Notes under the pieces: generated by a model
Databases searched by the model: none
Told to the model about the DNA's origin: nothing
Seen by the model: the letters and a program-made list of their open reading frames with translations, nothing else
Part shown: positions 16,370 to 24,860 of the stretch, one piece after another
How positions within the stretch are numbered: the stretch's first letter is position 1
Layout: each line of letters begins with the position of its first letter
Translations under genes and position numbers: made by a program
Source of the DNA: an uncultured Eubacterium sp.
Lineage (GTDB): Bacteria; Bacillota; Clostridia; Oscillospirales; Acutalibacteraceae
Length of the DNA stretch: 54,839 nt
NCBI GenBank assembly: GCA_944380635.1
Contig: CALWID010000017.1
Span: forward strand, 1 to 54,839
Direction of reading: 5' to 3'

Positions 16370-17078
16370 TAATGAAGAAAATTTAAAAAAAGCGTCCTGT
16401 TTAATCGGTTTGCCAGATTGTGTTATTTTTGACTTGGACGGAACTCTTGTTAACACAATTGTTGACCTTGGGCTTGCCTGTGATTATTTGTTAAAGGAAC
16501 GCGGGTTAGAAGTTAAATGGAATGTTGACGATTATAAAAATTTTGTAGGCAACGGCGCAAAACTCCTTGTTAAAAGAGCGTTTGAGGATAAATTAAGCGA
16601 AAGTGAATTAGACGCTGTTTATGAAGAATTCAAGGTTAAATATGATGAAATCAAATTTGACCACGCCTCAGTTTATCCGGGTATGAAAGAAGTCATCTGC
16701 GCTTTAAAAAAAGCAGGCAAAAAACTTGTTGTTTGCACAAATAAGCCGGATATTTCCGCAAAAGGAATGATTTCGGCAATGTTCGGCGAAAATCAGTTTG
16801 ATGTTGTTCAGGGTGTTGTTGATAATAAACTTAAAAAACCGAATCCCCGGGTACCGCGTGAAATTCTTAATTTTTTGTCCGTTTCTCCGCAGAATACAGT
16901 TTGGATAGGGGACAGTAATGTAGATATGGAAGCGGCGCATAATTTGGGCTGCCGCTCTATTGGCGTTACTTGGGGATTCAGACCCGCTGATAACCTGATT
17001 TCAGCGGGCGCGGAAGTCCTAATAAACAGCCCGAAAGATATTTTAAAAATTTTTAAAATTGATATTGACAATATATGA
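16338..17078 (+). CDS. HAD-superfamily phosphatase, phosphoglycolate phosphatase-like
   Basis: This 246-residue cytoplasmic hydrolase shows all HAD motifs: FDLDGTLVNT (motif I, nucleophile Asp), VVCTNKPD (motif II Thr), the KKPNP lysine, and WIGDSNVDMEAA (motif III acids). A helical cap is inserted after motif I. The Gph/PGP subgroup is most similar, but substrate cannot be assigned from sequence. GTG 16338 is preferred as start because TGAGG lies 7 bases upstream; ATG 16347 is possible. About 20 residues precede the usual HAD start. The overlap with potD suggests cotranscription. Confidence 0.88.
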   Translation: MIFMAQTIIVDNEENLKKASCLIGLPDCVIFDLDGTLVNTIVDLGLACDYLLKERGLEVKWNVDDYKNFVGNGAKLLVKRAFEDKLSESELDAVYEEFKVKYDEIKFDHASVYPGMKEVICALKKAGKKLVVCTNKPDISAKGMISAMFGENQFDVVQGVVDNKLKKPNPRVPREILNFLSVSPQNTVWIGDSNVDMEAAHNLGCRSIGVTWGFRPADNLISAGAEVLINSPKDILKIFKIDIDNI

Positions 17079-17093
17079 TTAATCTGTTATAAT
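17065..17093 (+). promoter_or_regulatory. Perfect-consensus promoter of tRNA-Leu
   Basis: TTGACA (17065-17070), 17-base spacer and TATAAT (17088-17093) match the housekeeping consensus exactly. The -35 lies inside the last codons of the phosphatase gene. Confidence 0.9.
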
Positions 17094-17107
17094 CTCTATC
17101 GTTGTGA

Positions 17108-17192
17108 GCGAGAGTGGCGGAATCGGCAGACGCGCACGTTTGAGGGGCGTGTGGGGCGACTCGTACGGGTTCAAGTCCCGTCTCTCGCACCA
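17108..17192 (+). tRNA. tRNA-Leu (anticodon GAG)
   Basis: Acceptor stem GCGAGAG/CTCTCGC with encoded CCA (17190-17192), anticodon stem CACGT/GCGTG, loop TTGAGGG with anticodon GAG at 17142-17144, a long variable arm and T-loop TTCAAGT identify a class II leucine tRNA reading CTC/CTT. Confidence 0.97.
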
Positions 17193-17228
17193 AAAAGGAA
17201 ATACCGCATTTGCGGTGTTTCCTTTTTT
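17192..17228 (+). terminator. Terminator after tRNA-Leu
   Basis: A long hairpin (AAAAGGAAATACCGCA pairing with TGCGGTGTTTCCTTTT, one mismatch) starts right at the CCA end and finishes in a T run. Confidence 0.88.
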
Positions 17229-17269
17229 ATTATATTGCTCTTATTTTAACTGTATTTTGAGGATTGTAT

Positions 17270-18229
17270 ATGAAAGTAGTTACACCGTCATTTTATAAAG
17301 ATTTCAAATGTATAGCAGGGGAGTGCCCCGATTCCTGCTGTCAGGGTTGGGATGTGGACGCGGACAGTGATTCTCTTGCGTACTACAAAACTTTAAAAAT
17401 TGATTTTAAAAAGCGAATCGATTCTGTTTTAAGCAAAGATGAATACGGTAATACCGTTTTTCGGCTTACAGAAGATAAAAGGTGCCCTTTTTTAAATGAC
17501 AGGAATCTTTGCGATATGCATATTGCGCTCGGTCAGAAACATACGCCTTTTACCTGCCGAACTTTTCCGAGATTTATTAATGATTTCGGGGCTACAAGAG
17601 AAATGGGGCTTTCTTTTTCCTGCCCTGTTGCAAGCGATATAATGTGGAATCTTAAAGAAGATTTTGATTTTGAAACTGAAATTAATTCTTCGCCTCCTGT
17701 TCTTAATGATATTGACGCGGAATTGTATTTTTATCTTTATAAAGCAAGAAATACCGCTTATGATATTGTAAAAAACAAGAGTATTCCTCTGAATGAAAGA
17801 ATTGTAAGTCTTATTAAATACGGCGCTCAACTGCAAAACGATATTAAAAAATATAAGGAAAAAGCGCCTAAAATTGATTTTAAATCCGTTTTTCACAATC
17901 CGGAAGTTATTAATCAGGAGTGGGTAGAAAAGGTAAATAACGGCGCTTTTGACAAATCTGTTATAAACTCAAAAAGTTGTGAAAATATTGCAGTATATTT
18001 TATTTTCCGCTATTTTATGCAGGCTGTTTATGATAAAGATGTTTTGTCAAAAGTTAAGGCGGCGGCTGTAGGCGTGCTTATTCCCGCTTATTTCGGCAAT
18101 GATTCGTGGACAGTTCATCTTTGGAGCAAAGAAACTGAACACAGTGATGTTAATATGGAAAGATATAAAAATATCCTCAGAAACGACGGTGTTCTTTCAG
18201 TTGAGAATATTGCTGAACATTTCGTCTGA
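17270..18229 (+). CDS. FliB-like (lysine-N-methylase family) cysteine-cluster protein
   Basis: This 319-residue cytoplasmic protein resembles the flagellin lysine-N-methylase FliB family. The N-terminal VVTPSFYKDFKC, GECPDSCCQGW, KRCPFLNDRNLCDMH and TPFTCRTFPRF segments form the conserved cysteine pattern of that family, probably binding a metal or iron-sulfur cluster. Many clostridial homologues occur in non-flagellated genomes. No flagellar gene is seen here, so the substrate may not be flagellin. ATG 17270 is chosen because TGAGGA lies 7 bases upstream; TTG 17264 is in frame. A terminator follows. Confidence 0.8.
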   Translation: MKVVTPSFYKDFKCIAGECPDSCCQGWDVDADSDSLAYYKTLKIDFKKRIDSVLSKDEYGNTVFRLTEDKRCPFLNDRNLCDMHIALGQKHTPFTCRTFPRFINDFGATREMGLSFSCPVASDIMWNLKEDFDFETEINSSPPVLNDIDAELYFYLYKARNTAYDIVKNKSIPLNERIVSLIKYGAQLQNDIKKYKEKAPKIDFKSVFHNPEVINQEWVEKVNNGAFDKSVINSKSCENIAVYFIFRYFMQAVYDKDVLSKVKAAAVGVLIPAYFGNDSWTVHLWSKETEHSDVNMERYKNILRNDGVLSVENIAEHFV

Positions 18230-18242
18230 TTTAAGATTTTCG

Positions 18243-18277
18243 GGCTGTTTCATTAATTTGAAACAGCCTTTTTATTT
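18243..18277 (+). terminator. Terminator after the FliB-like gene
   Basis: A perfect 10-bp stem (18243-18252 with 18259-18268), a 6-base loop and a T-rich tail. Confidence 0.88.
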
Positions 18278-18410
18278 AATGACTTTTAAACAGTTGAGTG
18301 CCGCAGTATGAAACAAACAACCACCCACTTTCCTGTTAGTTATAATTTTTCTTATTTTTTGTTATATTTTGCAGTTTATAAAAGTATTAGGAGTGAAAGG
18401 AGGTTTTTTA

Positions 18411-18884
18411 GTGAGTCATCATGATGAAATTACGCAGACCATAATCAGAAACAGCAACATGGTATACCGCCTTGCATATTCACAAATGAAAAACAAAACT
18501 GATGCTGATGACATTTACCAGGAGGTTTTTTATAGATATATTAGGAAAAAGCCTTGCTTTGACAGCGCAGAGCATGAAAAAGCTTGGTTTATAAGGGTTA
18601 CTTTTAACTGTTGCAAAACAAGCCTTAAATCTTTTTGGAAAACAAAGGTATGTGAACTTGATGAAACTTTTGAAGATATTAAGGTTGAAAAAGAAGACCT
18701 TTCTTTTGCACTAAAAAAACTTCCTAAAAAATACAGCGCTATTCTATATCTCTATTATTATGAAGATATGAGTATTAGCGAAATTTCTCGGTCGTTAGGA
18801 ATAAAAGGAGGTAATGTAGGGGTCCTTTTATCTCGTGCGCGCCGAAAGTTGAAAGATATTCTTGAAAAGGAGGATTTTATATGA
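18411..18884 (+). CDS. ECF-type RNA polymerase sigma factor
   Basis: This 157-residue sigma-70 family member has region 2 (MVYRLAYSQMKNKTDADDIYQEVFYRYI, including the DAxDIxQEVF core) and region 4 (LPKKYSAILYLYYYEDMSISEISRSLGIKGGNVGVLLSRARRKLK, a helix-turn-helix). Region 3 is absent, as in ECF factors. The GTG start at 18411 is chosen because a strong AAAGGAGG lies 7 bases upstream; an ATG at 18369 is in frame but has no ribosome site. The stop overlaps the next gene (ATGA), which encodes a membrane protein fitting an anti-sigma partner. A TGAAAC box at 18309 may be part of an autoregulated ECF promoter; this is uncertain. Confidence 0.92.
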   Translation: MSHHDEITQTIIRNSNMVYRLAYSQMKNKTDADDIYQEVFYRYIRKKPCFDSAEHEKAWFIRVTFNCCKTSLKSFWKTKVCELDETFEDIKVEKEDLSFALKKLPKKYSAILYLYYYEDMSISEISRSLGIKGGNVGVLLSRARRKLKDILEKEDFI

Positions 18885-19897
18885 AAAAAGAATATAAAGA
18901 GCTTTTTGATTCAATTACTCCTGATGAAAAGCTAAAAAATAAAGTTCTTGAAAAACTTGAAAATAAACAGGTAAAAATGTTTTCACCTAAAAAATTAATT
19001 GCGATTGCCGCGGCATTTGTGCTCATAGTAACCGGTGGTTTAGGAATTTACAGGGTGTCAACAGTTGATTTTCATAATAATGAAGATACATCTAATATTA
19101 AACAATCAAATCTTGATTTCTCAATAATTGCTTTTGCAAAAGAAAACGAAAATAACATAAATATCTTAAGTAGTGATGATGTTATATTAACTGAACAAAA
19201 GATAACATTAAATGAGAATTCAGACGGGTATACCGTTAATATCAAAGGATATGACGAGGGATTGTCGGTTAGGTCTGATTATGATATTGACACGGTTATA
19301 TTTGAATGTGAAAATGGATTAATGAGTTATCTTGATGACCCGCTTATTGATTATCTAATAAGCCAAAATAAATATTATTGCGCCGTTATTCCTATTTCTG
19401 AAGAGCAGTACAATGAATATAATTATATTTACTCAAATTCAGTTGATAAAACAGATGCGGAAATAAAAGAAGAATTTGTCAAAAAAATTTTTAACAGTAA
19501 AGATTGTTCACAGTATATTTATACTGATGATTTTGATATATCTAAATTTACAACGAATGAATATTCCGTGGATGTATCTGATAATACAGGTGATGACGAA
19601 TATAATTATGATTACTGTATATGGATACGGGATCGTGCTTATACATCTGTCGCTTTACAGGATAACACAAAAACTATTGTAGCAAAAACATATCAAGCGG
19701 GTGATGAAATAGGCAACATATCGTATCATCCTGATTATGCCGTGAATTACCTTCTTGAAAATCCAACAACTGATTTTAGCAAATTGCCGACCGATATTAT
19801 CAAAATTACGGTTAAATTCAAAAACGGGCAGAGTGCGTCAAAAGAAATTGTTACTCAATTTGATTCAAATGGAGTGCTGACAATGAAATGTAAATAA
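18881..19897 (+). CDS. Single-pass membrane protein, probable anti-sigma factor
   Basis: This 338-residue protein has a short cytoplasmic N-terminus (about 1-36, containing ITPDEKLKNKVLEKLENK), one membrane helix (about 38-58) and a long extracytoplasmic domain rich in Asp, Asn and Tyr. The topology and the 4-base overlap with the ECF sigma gene suggest that the N-terminus sequesters the sigma factor and the outer domain senses an envelope signal. No zinc-binding HxxxCxxC motif is present, so it is not a ZAS-type anti-sigma; it more resembles the DUF4179-like clostridial group. Function is inferred mainly from context. Confidence 0.75.
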   Translation: MKKEYKELFDSITPDEKLKNKVLEKLENKQVKMFSPKKLIAIAAAFVLIVTGGLGIYRVSTVDFHNNEDTSNIKQSNLDFSIIAFAKENENNINILSSDDVILTEQKITLNENSDGYTVNIKGYDEGLSVRSDYDIDTVIFECENGLMSYLDDPLIDYLISQNKYYCAVIPISEEQYNEYNYIYSNSVDKTDAEIKEEFVKKIFNSKDCSQYIYTDDFDISKFTTNEYSVDVSDNTGDDEYNYDYCIWIRDRAYTSVALQDNTKTIVAKTYQAGDEIGNISYHPDYAVNYLLENPTTDFSKLPTDIIKITVKFKNGQSASKEIVTQFDSNGVLTMKCK

Positions 19898-19898
19898 A

Positions 19899-19929
19899 AG
19901 AAGAAGCAGGGTCAATCCCTGCTTCTTTA
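19899..19929. terminator. Bidirectional terminator between anti-sigma gene and ROK kinase gene
   Basis: A perfect 11-bp stem (19901-19911 with 19917-19927) with A- and T-rich flanks. It lies between two convergent genes. Confidence 0.8.
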
Positions 19930-19938
19930 ATGTAATGC

Positions 19939-20823
19939 TTATTTAATTTGTGAGGCTTTATAAGCAACTCCTAAAAGCCCCGCGTTATTTCCGAGTTCTG
20001 TATTTACAATTTTAACATTTCTGAAATTATCCATAAGTTCTTTATAGATTTTTCTGTCTATCAGGTCAATTATATATTCCTCACTCATAATGCCGCCGCT
20101 TAATACTATTAGTGATGGATTAAATATGCAGATAAGACTTTTTAAACCTATAATAATTTCGTCTATCCAAATATCAACTTGGTGACGGATTTCTCTGTTT
20201 TCTATATTTTCTTTTTGAAAGATTTGAAAACCATTTAATTCTTTGCCCGTTACTTTTTCAACCGCCTGGGTCAGAGCCTTGGCAGAGGCATACTGCTCAT
20301 AACAGCCTTCGCCGCCGCAGGTGCAAGGTCTTCCGCCGGCATGCGTAACGATATGCCCGAATTCAGCGGCGGATGAATTAGAGCCTTTGTATAACTCGTT
20401 ATTAATATAAATCGCGCCGCCTATGCCTGTTCCGAAAGTAAGGCAGATAAAATCACTGCAGCCTTTTGCGGCTCCGAACAGCGCTTCACCGACAGCCGCG
20501 GCGTTTACATCGTTTTCAACATAGGTTGGAATACCCGTCTTGCTTTCAACCATTTTTTTAACCATCATACCCGTGTAATAGGGAATATTATCCGTGGCGT
20601 AAACTACAATTCCGTTTTCTGAATCCACCTGGCCGGCAGTGCTAATGGCAATTCTGTCTATATCATCAAACTCATCAATTATATCAAGTACTTTATTGAT
20701 GATATACTGACCGCCTTTTGAAGCCTCGGTAGGCACGGACTGTATCTGCGTTAAAACATATTTTTCGTTGCAAACGGCGTATTTAATATTTGTGCCGCCA
20801 ATATCAAAAGCAAGAATTCTCAT
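19939..20823 (-). CDS. ROK-family sugar kinase (glucokinase-like)
   Basis: This 294-residue cytoplasmic kinase has LAFDIGGTNIKYAV (ATP phosphate loop), STAGQVD, ENDVNAAAVGEALFGAAKG, LTFGTGIGGAIYINNEL, and the ROK zinc site with the histidine of AAEFGHIV plus CTCGGEGCYEQYAS. C-terminal LIVLSGGIM completes the fold. It probably phosphorylates glucose, N-acetylmannosamine or a related hexose; sequence alone does not decide. There is no N-terminal helix-turn-helix, so it is an enzyme rather than a ROK repressor. The ATG at 20823 has GGAGTG upstream. It is a monocistronic reverse-strand gene with its own promoter. Confidence 0.9.
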   Translation of the reverse strand: MRILAFDIGGTNIKYAVCNEKYVLTQIQSVPTEASKGGQYIINKVLDIIDEFDDIDRIAISTAGQVDSENGIVVYATDNIPYYTGMMVKKMVESKTGIPTYVENDVNAAAVGEALFGAAKGCSDFICLTFGTGIGGAIYINNELYKGSNSSAAEFGHIVTHAGGRPCTCGGEGCYEQYASAKALTQAVEKVTGKELNGFQIFQKENIENREIRHQVDIWIDEIIIGLKSLICIFNPSLIVLSGGIMSEEYIIDLIDRKIYKELMDNFRNVKIVNTELGNNAGLLGVAYKASQIK

Positions 20824-20850
20824 ATAAACACTCCAAACAGTTATACTTGA

Positions 20851-20879
20851 ATTATAACAGCGTAATTTTTTAATTGCAA
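20851..20879 (-). promoter_or_regulatory. Promoter of the ROK kinase gene
   Basis: On the minus strand TTGCAA (20879-20874), a 17-base spacer and a perfect TATAAT (20856-20851). Confidence 0.7.
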
Positions 20880-20962
20880 TATCTTATTGAAAAAAAATAA
20901 TGATTATGATATTATAAATAATAATAAATAGTTGAAATTTGCGGAATAAAAGGATTTTTAAT

Positions 20963-21565
20963 ATGCCAAACGATTATAATGACGAACATTTGGACAGCCC
21001 TCTTGTTGTTCATAAAGTAACTGACGCGTCGTATCACGAAACTGAAAATAATGTGGATGTTAACGCCACTCATATTGAAGAAGAAACGGCAACTCTTGAG
21101 CGCCACCGCTTTAAGAAAGAGAAGAAGAGCAGTAAATGGCCTATAATACTTACTTTCCTTGTTGTTGTGGTTGCGGTATTTTGCTATCTTTATTTCAGCG
21201 GCTCTCTTGCCGGAATCGGGCTTGGCACGGCGCAGACTACTACTACTGAGCCTGCAAGCGAAGATTACACTATGCCGGCAAATCCATACGAAGGAATCAT
21301 TACCGTTAAAGGCACTTATATCTTCTTTGAAGGCGAAGAAGTTGACGGTATTGAAGGTCTTGAGAGCGAAGTCCGTTATCTTGACGCGGGCACAAGTTTT
21401 GTTGTTCAGGATGAGGACGCCGATTCTACATTTCTTTATGAAGAAGTAATACCTCTGCTCGATCAATACGGGATTAAAATTGTAGGCCCTCGCTATGTAT
21501 ATTCAAGCGGCCTTACCAGTAAATATGAAACAACTGCGCAGCAAACTCAGGAGCAAACAACTTAA
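20963..21565 (+). CDS. Single-pass membrane protein of unknown function
   Basis: This 200-residue protein has a charged cytoplasmic N-terminus (1-59) ending in basic residues (HRFKKEKKSSK), one membrane helix (about 60-79) and an extracytoplasmic domain with Thr-rich linkers (TAQTTTTEPAS; a Gln/Thr-rich C-terminus). The middle shows IITVKGTYIFFEGEEVDGIEGLESEV and VVQDEDADSTFLYEEVIPLLDQYGI, repetitive beta/alpha-like segments that I do not recognise as a known domain. The ATG at 20963 follows AAAGGA. The acyltransferase-like gene starts 20 bases downstream, so the two are probably cotranscribed. Confidence 0.65.
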   Translation: MPNDYNDEHLDSPLVVHKVTDASYHETENNVDVNATHIEEETATLERHRFKKEKKSSKWPIILTFLVVVVAVFCYLYFSGSLAGIGLGTAQTTTTEPASEDYTMPANPYEGIITVKGTYIFFEGEEVDGIEGLESEVRYLDAGTSFVVQDEDADSTFLYEEVIPLLDQYGIKIVGPRYVYSSGLTSKYETTAQQTQEQTT

Positions 21566-21585
21566 GACGCCGATTATTACGAATT

Positions 21586-22422
21586 ATGAAATTTAAGTTT
21601 ATAGATTACGCTGATTTAAATAACGAATTAAAAATAAAGTTAAGTGGCCTTGTCGTTAAAGACGAGGTCGCTTTTTTGCGCCTTGCAAAGGCTTACAGTA
21701 ACGGAAATACCAAAAAATTAAAGTACCTTAATGACCTTTACCGCCTTGCTGTGGCTTTAAAAGCGTTTGAATTTACCTATATTAAATATAAAAAATTGAA
21801 TATTCCCGACTCTGTTTTTTATAGTACTTTGAGCGATTTGGGTATCTGGTGCAGAGAAAATAATAATAAAGGCCTTAAAAATTATCAGTGGATAAAACAT
21901 CATGTGTCATTTGAACTTTTTAAAATAGGCAGGCTTCAGTATGAAATCCATAAATGCACAAATCCTGCCTTGAATTATTCAAAACTTCCTTTTAAGTACG
22001 GTGATTATGTAATCAATGTTCATATTCCCGCCTGCGGGAAACTTGATATTAAAGAATGTAAAAAATCACTTGCGTGTGCCGTTTCTTTTTTTGGCAATTA
22101 TTTTCCGGATCTTAAATGGGATTGTTTTTTATGCGAAAGTTGGCTTGTTTACGGTAAAAACGCAGAATTTATGGATAAAGAAAGCAACATTCTTAAATTC
22201 ACAAATTTATTTACCGTAAATTATTCATTAAATTATGAGTATCAAACATATGAAAGACTTTTTAATTTAAAACATACGCCGTTGTTTAAATTTCAGATAA
22301 ATAAACTGCCACAAAATACAGACCTTCAAAAACGCGCAAAAAAATACAGACTTTCAGGCGGCAGATTCGGAATAGGATTTGCAACAATAAAAAAACAGAC
22401 GCTTAAAGCGCCTGCCGAATAA
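21586..22422 (+). CDS. Acyltransferase-domain protein (NAT_N/GNAT-like C-terminal), uncharacterised
   Basis: This 278-residue cytoplasmic protein resembles clostridial proteins annotated as acyltransferase-domain proteins, with an N-terminal helical domain and a GNAT-like C-terminal half. Supporting segments are IWCRENNNKGLKNYQWIKHHVSFELFKIGRLQYE (about 88-122), VINVHIPACGKLD (about 145-157) and CESWLVYGKNAEF (about 183-195). The assignment comes from remembered family resemblance and needs a profile search. Substrate is unknown. The ribosome site before ATG 21586 is weak, consistent with coupling to the preceding gene. It converges on rnhA with only 7 bases between them and no clear terminator. 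Confidence 0.6.
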   Translation: MKFKFIDYADLNNELKIKLSGLVVKDEVAFLRLAKAYSNGNTKKLKYLNDLYRLAVALKAFEFTYIKYKKLNIPDSVFYSTLSDLGIWCRENNNKGLKNYQWIKHHVSFELFKIGRLQYEIHKCTNPALNYSKLPFKYGDYVINVHIPACGKLDIKECKKSLACAVSFFGNYFPDLKWDCFLCESWLVYGKNAEFMDKESNILKFTNLFTVNYSLNYEYQTYERLFNLKHTPLFKFQINKLPQNTDLQKRAKKYRLSGGRFGIGFATIKKQTLKAPAE

Positions 22423-22429
22423 TTTAATT

Positions 22430-22870
22430 CTAATTCTGAAGTTTTTTATATTGCTCAACAGCAAGGCGGTCGCACCTTTCGTTAAAGGGATGCCCGTTAT
22501 GCCCTTTGACCCAAATAAAATTTACTTTATGCTTTTTAAGCAAAGTAAGTAACTCTTCCCAAAGGTCAACATTGAGCGCTGGTTTTTTGTCCGCCTTTTT
22601 CCAGCCGTTTTTCTGCCATGAATATACCCAGCCCTTGTTAATTGAGTCGCAAACATATTTTGAATCGGTCGTCAATTCAACTTCGCAAGGCTCTTTTAAC
22701 GCTGAAAGACCTTTAATTACAGCAGTCAGTTCCATACGGTTGTTTGTTGTGATTTTCTCAGCGCCGCAAAGTTCTTTTTCAGTTTTTCCGTAAACCAAAA
22801 CGGCGCCCCAGCCTCCGCACCCGGGGTTTCCGCTGCATGCGCCGTCAGTATAAATACTTACTTTTTTCAT
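22430..22870 (-). CDS. rnhA: Ribonuclease HI
   Basis: This 146-residue enzyme degrades the RNA strand of RNA-DNA hybrids. Catalytic acids are in [33 protein letters not shown] and ERCDRLA, with the HNGHPFNE loop carrying the catalytic histidine. [22 protein letters not shown] is the basic handle region. The ATG at 22870 has GGAAAG upstream; an ATG 7 codons earlier has no ribosome site. A second, unrelated RNase H (rnhB) is encoded at 43.3 kb. Confidence 0.94.
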   Translation of the reverse strand: MKKVSIYTDGACSGNPGCGGWGAVLVYGKTEKELCGAEKITTNNRMELTAVIKGLSALKEPCEVELTTDSKYVCDSINKGWVYSWQKNGWKKADKKPALNVDLWEELLTLLKKHKVNFIWVKGHNGHPFNERCDRLAVEQYKKLQN

Positions 22871-22903
22871 ATTTTTCACTTTCCAAAGCATTTTACTTGG
22901 TAT

Positions 22904-22932
22904 ATTTTATCATTCTTTATGGTAATAATCAA
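22904..22932 (-). promoter_or_regulatory. Promoter of rnhA
   Basis: On the minus strand TTGATT (22932-22927), a 17-base spacer and TAAAAT (22909-22904), about 34 bases before the start codon. Confidence 0.55.
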
Positions 22933-22979
22933 TATGGATTCGCTTTTGTTACGAATAAATTAATTGCATTATTCCTTAC

Positions 22980-23008
22980 TTGACAAGTTCGGTATTATAA
23001 TTTATTAT
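22980..23008 (+). promoter_or_regulatory. Promoter of rnjA operon
   Basis: TTGACA (22980-22985), 17-base spacer, TATTAT (23003-23008). An additional TATAAT lies inside the spacer but is too close to the -35. Confidence 0.7.
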
Positions 23009-23063
23009 ATATCTAACTTTTTGTTCGGAAAAAATCTAAAATCAAAGGAGATAATTTTTTTAT

Positions 23064-24845
23064 ATGGCAAAACAAAATACAGCCACTGCTAAGAGCGCCG
23101 CAGGAAAACGGAATTCCATAAAGCGCACATATTCTTATCGCAGGGTTACTAAAAAGCCGCAGACTGCCGTCAGAAAATCAAGAAAGGCAGAGCATATTAA
23201 AATTGCTTTTCTCGGCGGTATGAATGAAATCGGTAAAAATATGACCGTCTATGAATATGACGGCGATATGTTTATAGTTGACTGCGGTCTTGCGTTTCCC
23301 GGGGCAGAACTTCTCGGCGTTGATTCCGTAATACCTGATTTTACTTTTGTAGAGGAAAATGCTGATAAGATTAAGGGTCTGCTTGTAACCCACGGGCACG
23401 AAGACCATATCGGCGGTATTCCTTATCTTTTGAAAAAAATCAATGTCCCTATTTACTCCACAAGGCTTACAATCGGTTTAATTAAGGGAAAATTAAAAGA
23501 ACATGGTTTGCTTGACAAAGCTAAACTTCACGAAGTAAACCCGTCGGACAAAATTAAACTCGGAAAATTCACCGTAGAGTTTATACATGTTAATCATTCA
23601 ATACCGGACGCCGTGGGACTTGCTGTTTCGTGCCAGGGCGGCACAATAATCCATACAGGCGATTTTAAGATAGATACAACACCTGTTGACGGCGATATGA
23701 TAAATTTACCGCGCTTTGCCGAATACGGCTCAAAAGGCGTTCTTGCGCTTTTGCAGGATTCCACAAACGCTGAAAGACCCGGCTACACAATGAGTGAAAA
23801 GAAAGTTGGCGAATCTTTCCTTAATCTTTTCAGAAAAGCGGGCAAGCGCAGAATTGTAGTTGCAACTTTCGCTTCAAATATTCACAGAGTGCAGCAGATT
23901 ATAGATGTTGCAAAGCATTTAAAACGCAAGGTTGCAGTTGTTGGCAGAAGTCTTGAAAATCTTGTTCAGGTCGGCGAGGAACTCGGTTATCTCAATGTGC
24001 CGGATAATATTCTTATAAGTATTGACGAGATAAAAAATTATACGGATGATAAACTTGTAATTATTACGACAGGCTCACAGGGCGAACCTATGAGCGCGCT
24101 GACTAAAATCGCAAACGGCGAGCACAAGAAAGTTACGGCGTCGCCGAATGATTATGTTATCATTTCCGCTACGCCGATTCCCGGCAATGAAAAAATGGTG
24201 GGCAATGTTGTAAACGAACTTATGAAACGCGGAGTTGAAGTCATATATGAAAAAATGTATGAAGTCCATGTTTCTGGTCATGCCTGCCAGGAAGAATTAA
24301 AATTGATGATGGGTATTGTTAATCCCAAATTCTTTATACCTGTTCACGGCGAGCAAAAGCATTTAAGAAAACACGCCCAACTTGCTGAAACTATGGGATT
24401 AAATAAGAAAAATATTTTTGTGGGCGATATAGGCAATTATATTGAAATATCAGAAAAAGGAATAAAACAACTTGAAGATGTCCCGAGCGGCGCCGTTTAT
24501 GTTGACGGCTACGGCGTTGGCGATGTCGGCAATATAGTGCTTAATGACAGAAAACATCTTTCGGCGGACGGTATTATTATCATTGTTGCAACAATAGATT
24601 CCGAAACGGGCGATATTTTATGCGGGCCGGACATTGTAAGCCGAGGTTTCGTTTATGTAAGGGAAAGCGAAGAACTTATAAATTCGGCAAGAGACCTTGC
24701 TTGCAGAGTAATTGACGAAACTTATAACAGCCGTTATCATGACTGGAACAGCGTAAAAACAAGCCTAAAAGAAGAAATATCGCATATGATGTATGAAAAA
24801 ACAAAAAGAAATCCCATGATACTGCCTATTATTATGGAGGTTTAA
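23064..24845 (+). CDS. rnjA: Ribonuclease J
   Basis: This 593-residue metallo-beta-lactamase/beta-CASP nuclease combines 5'-3' exo- and endoribonuclease activity in mRNA decay and rRNA maturation. The core begins near residue 44 with KIAFLGGMNEIGKNM. The zinc motif is HGHEDH (H110, H112, D114, H115), followed by HTGDFKID, the beta-CASP segment (VATFASNIHRVQQI, TTGSQGEPMSAL) and PVHGEQKHL. A highly basic N-terminal extension of about 43 residues precedes the core, absent from Bacillus RNase J1. It leads a rnjA-rplI-dnaB-tilS-ftsH run, occupying a place where many Firmicutes carry gdpP. Confidence 0.95.
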   Translation: MAKQNTATAKSAAGKRNSIKRTYSYRRVTKKPQTAVRKSRKAEHIKIAFLGGMNEIGKNMTVYEYDGDMFIVDCGLAFPGAELLGVDSVIPDFTFVEENADKIKGLLVTHGHEDHIGGIPYLLKKINVPIYSTRLTIGLIKGKLKEHGLLDKAKLHEVNPSDKIKLGKFTVEFIHVNHSIPDAVGLAVSCQGGTIIHTGDFKIDTTPVDGDMINLPRFAEYGSKGVLALLQDSTNAERPGYTMSEKKVGESFLNLFRKAGKRRIVVATFASNIHRVQQIIDVAKHLKRKVAVVGRSLENLVQVGEELGYLNVPDNILISIDEIKNYTDDKLVIITTGSQGEPMSALTKIANGEHKKVTASPNDYVIISATPIPGNEKMVGNVVNELMKRGVEVIYEKMYEVHVSGHACQEELKLMMGIVNPKFFIPVHGEQKHLRKHAQLAETMGLNKKNIFVGDIGNYIEISEKGIKQLEDVPSGAVYVDGYGVGDVGNIVLNDRKHLSADGIIIIVATIDSETGDILCGPDIVSRGFVYVRESEELINSARDLACRVIDETYNSRYHDWNSVKTSLKEEISHMMYEKTKRNPMILPIIMEV

Positions 24846-24860
24846 GGAAAGGTAATAAAA

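Noticed and set aside
22391-22429. Terminator between the acyltransferase-like gene and rnhA
   Set aside because: GCTTAAAGC inside the gene end is too short and there is no T run; termination signals here are not convincing.
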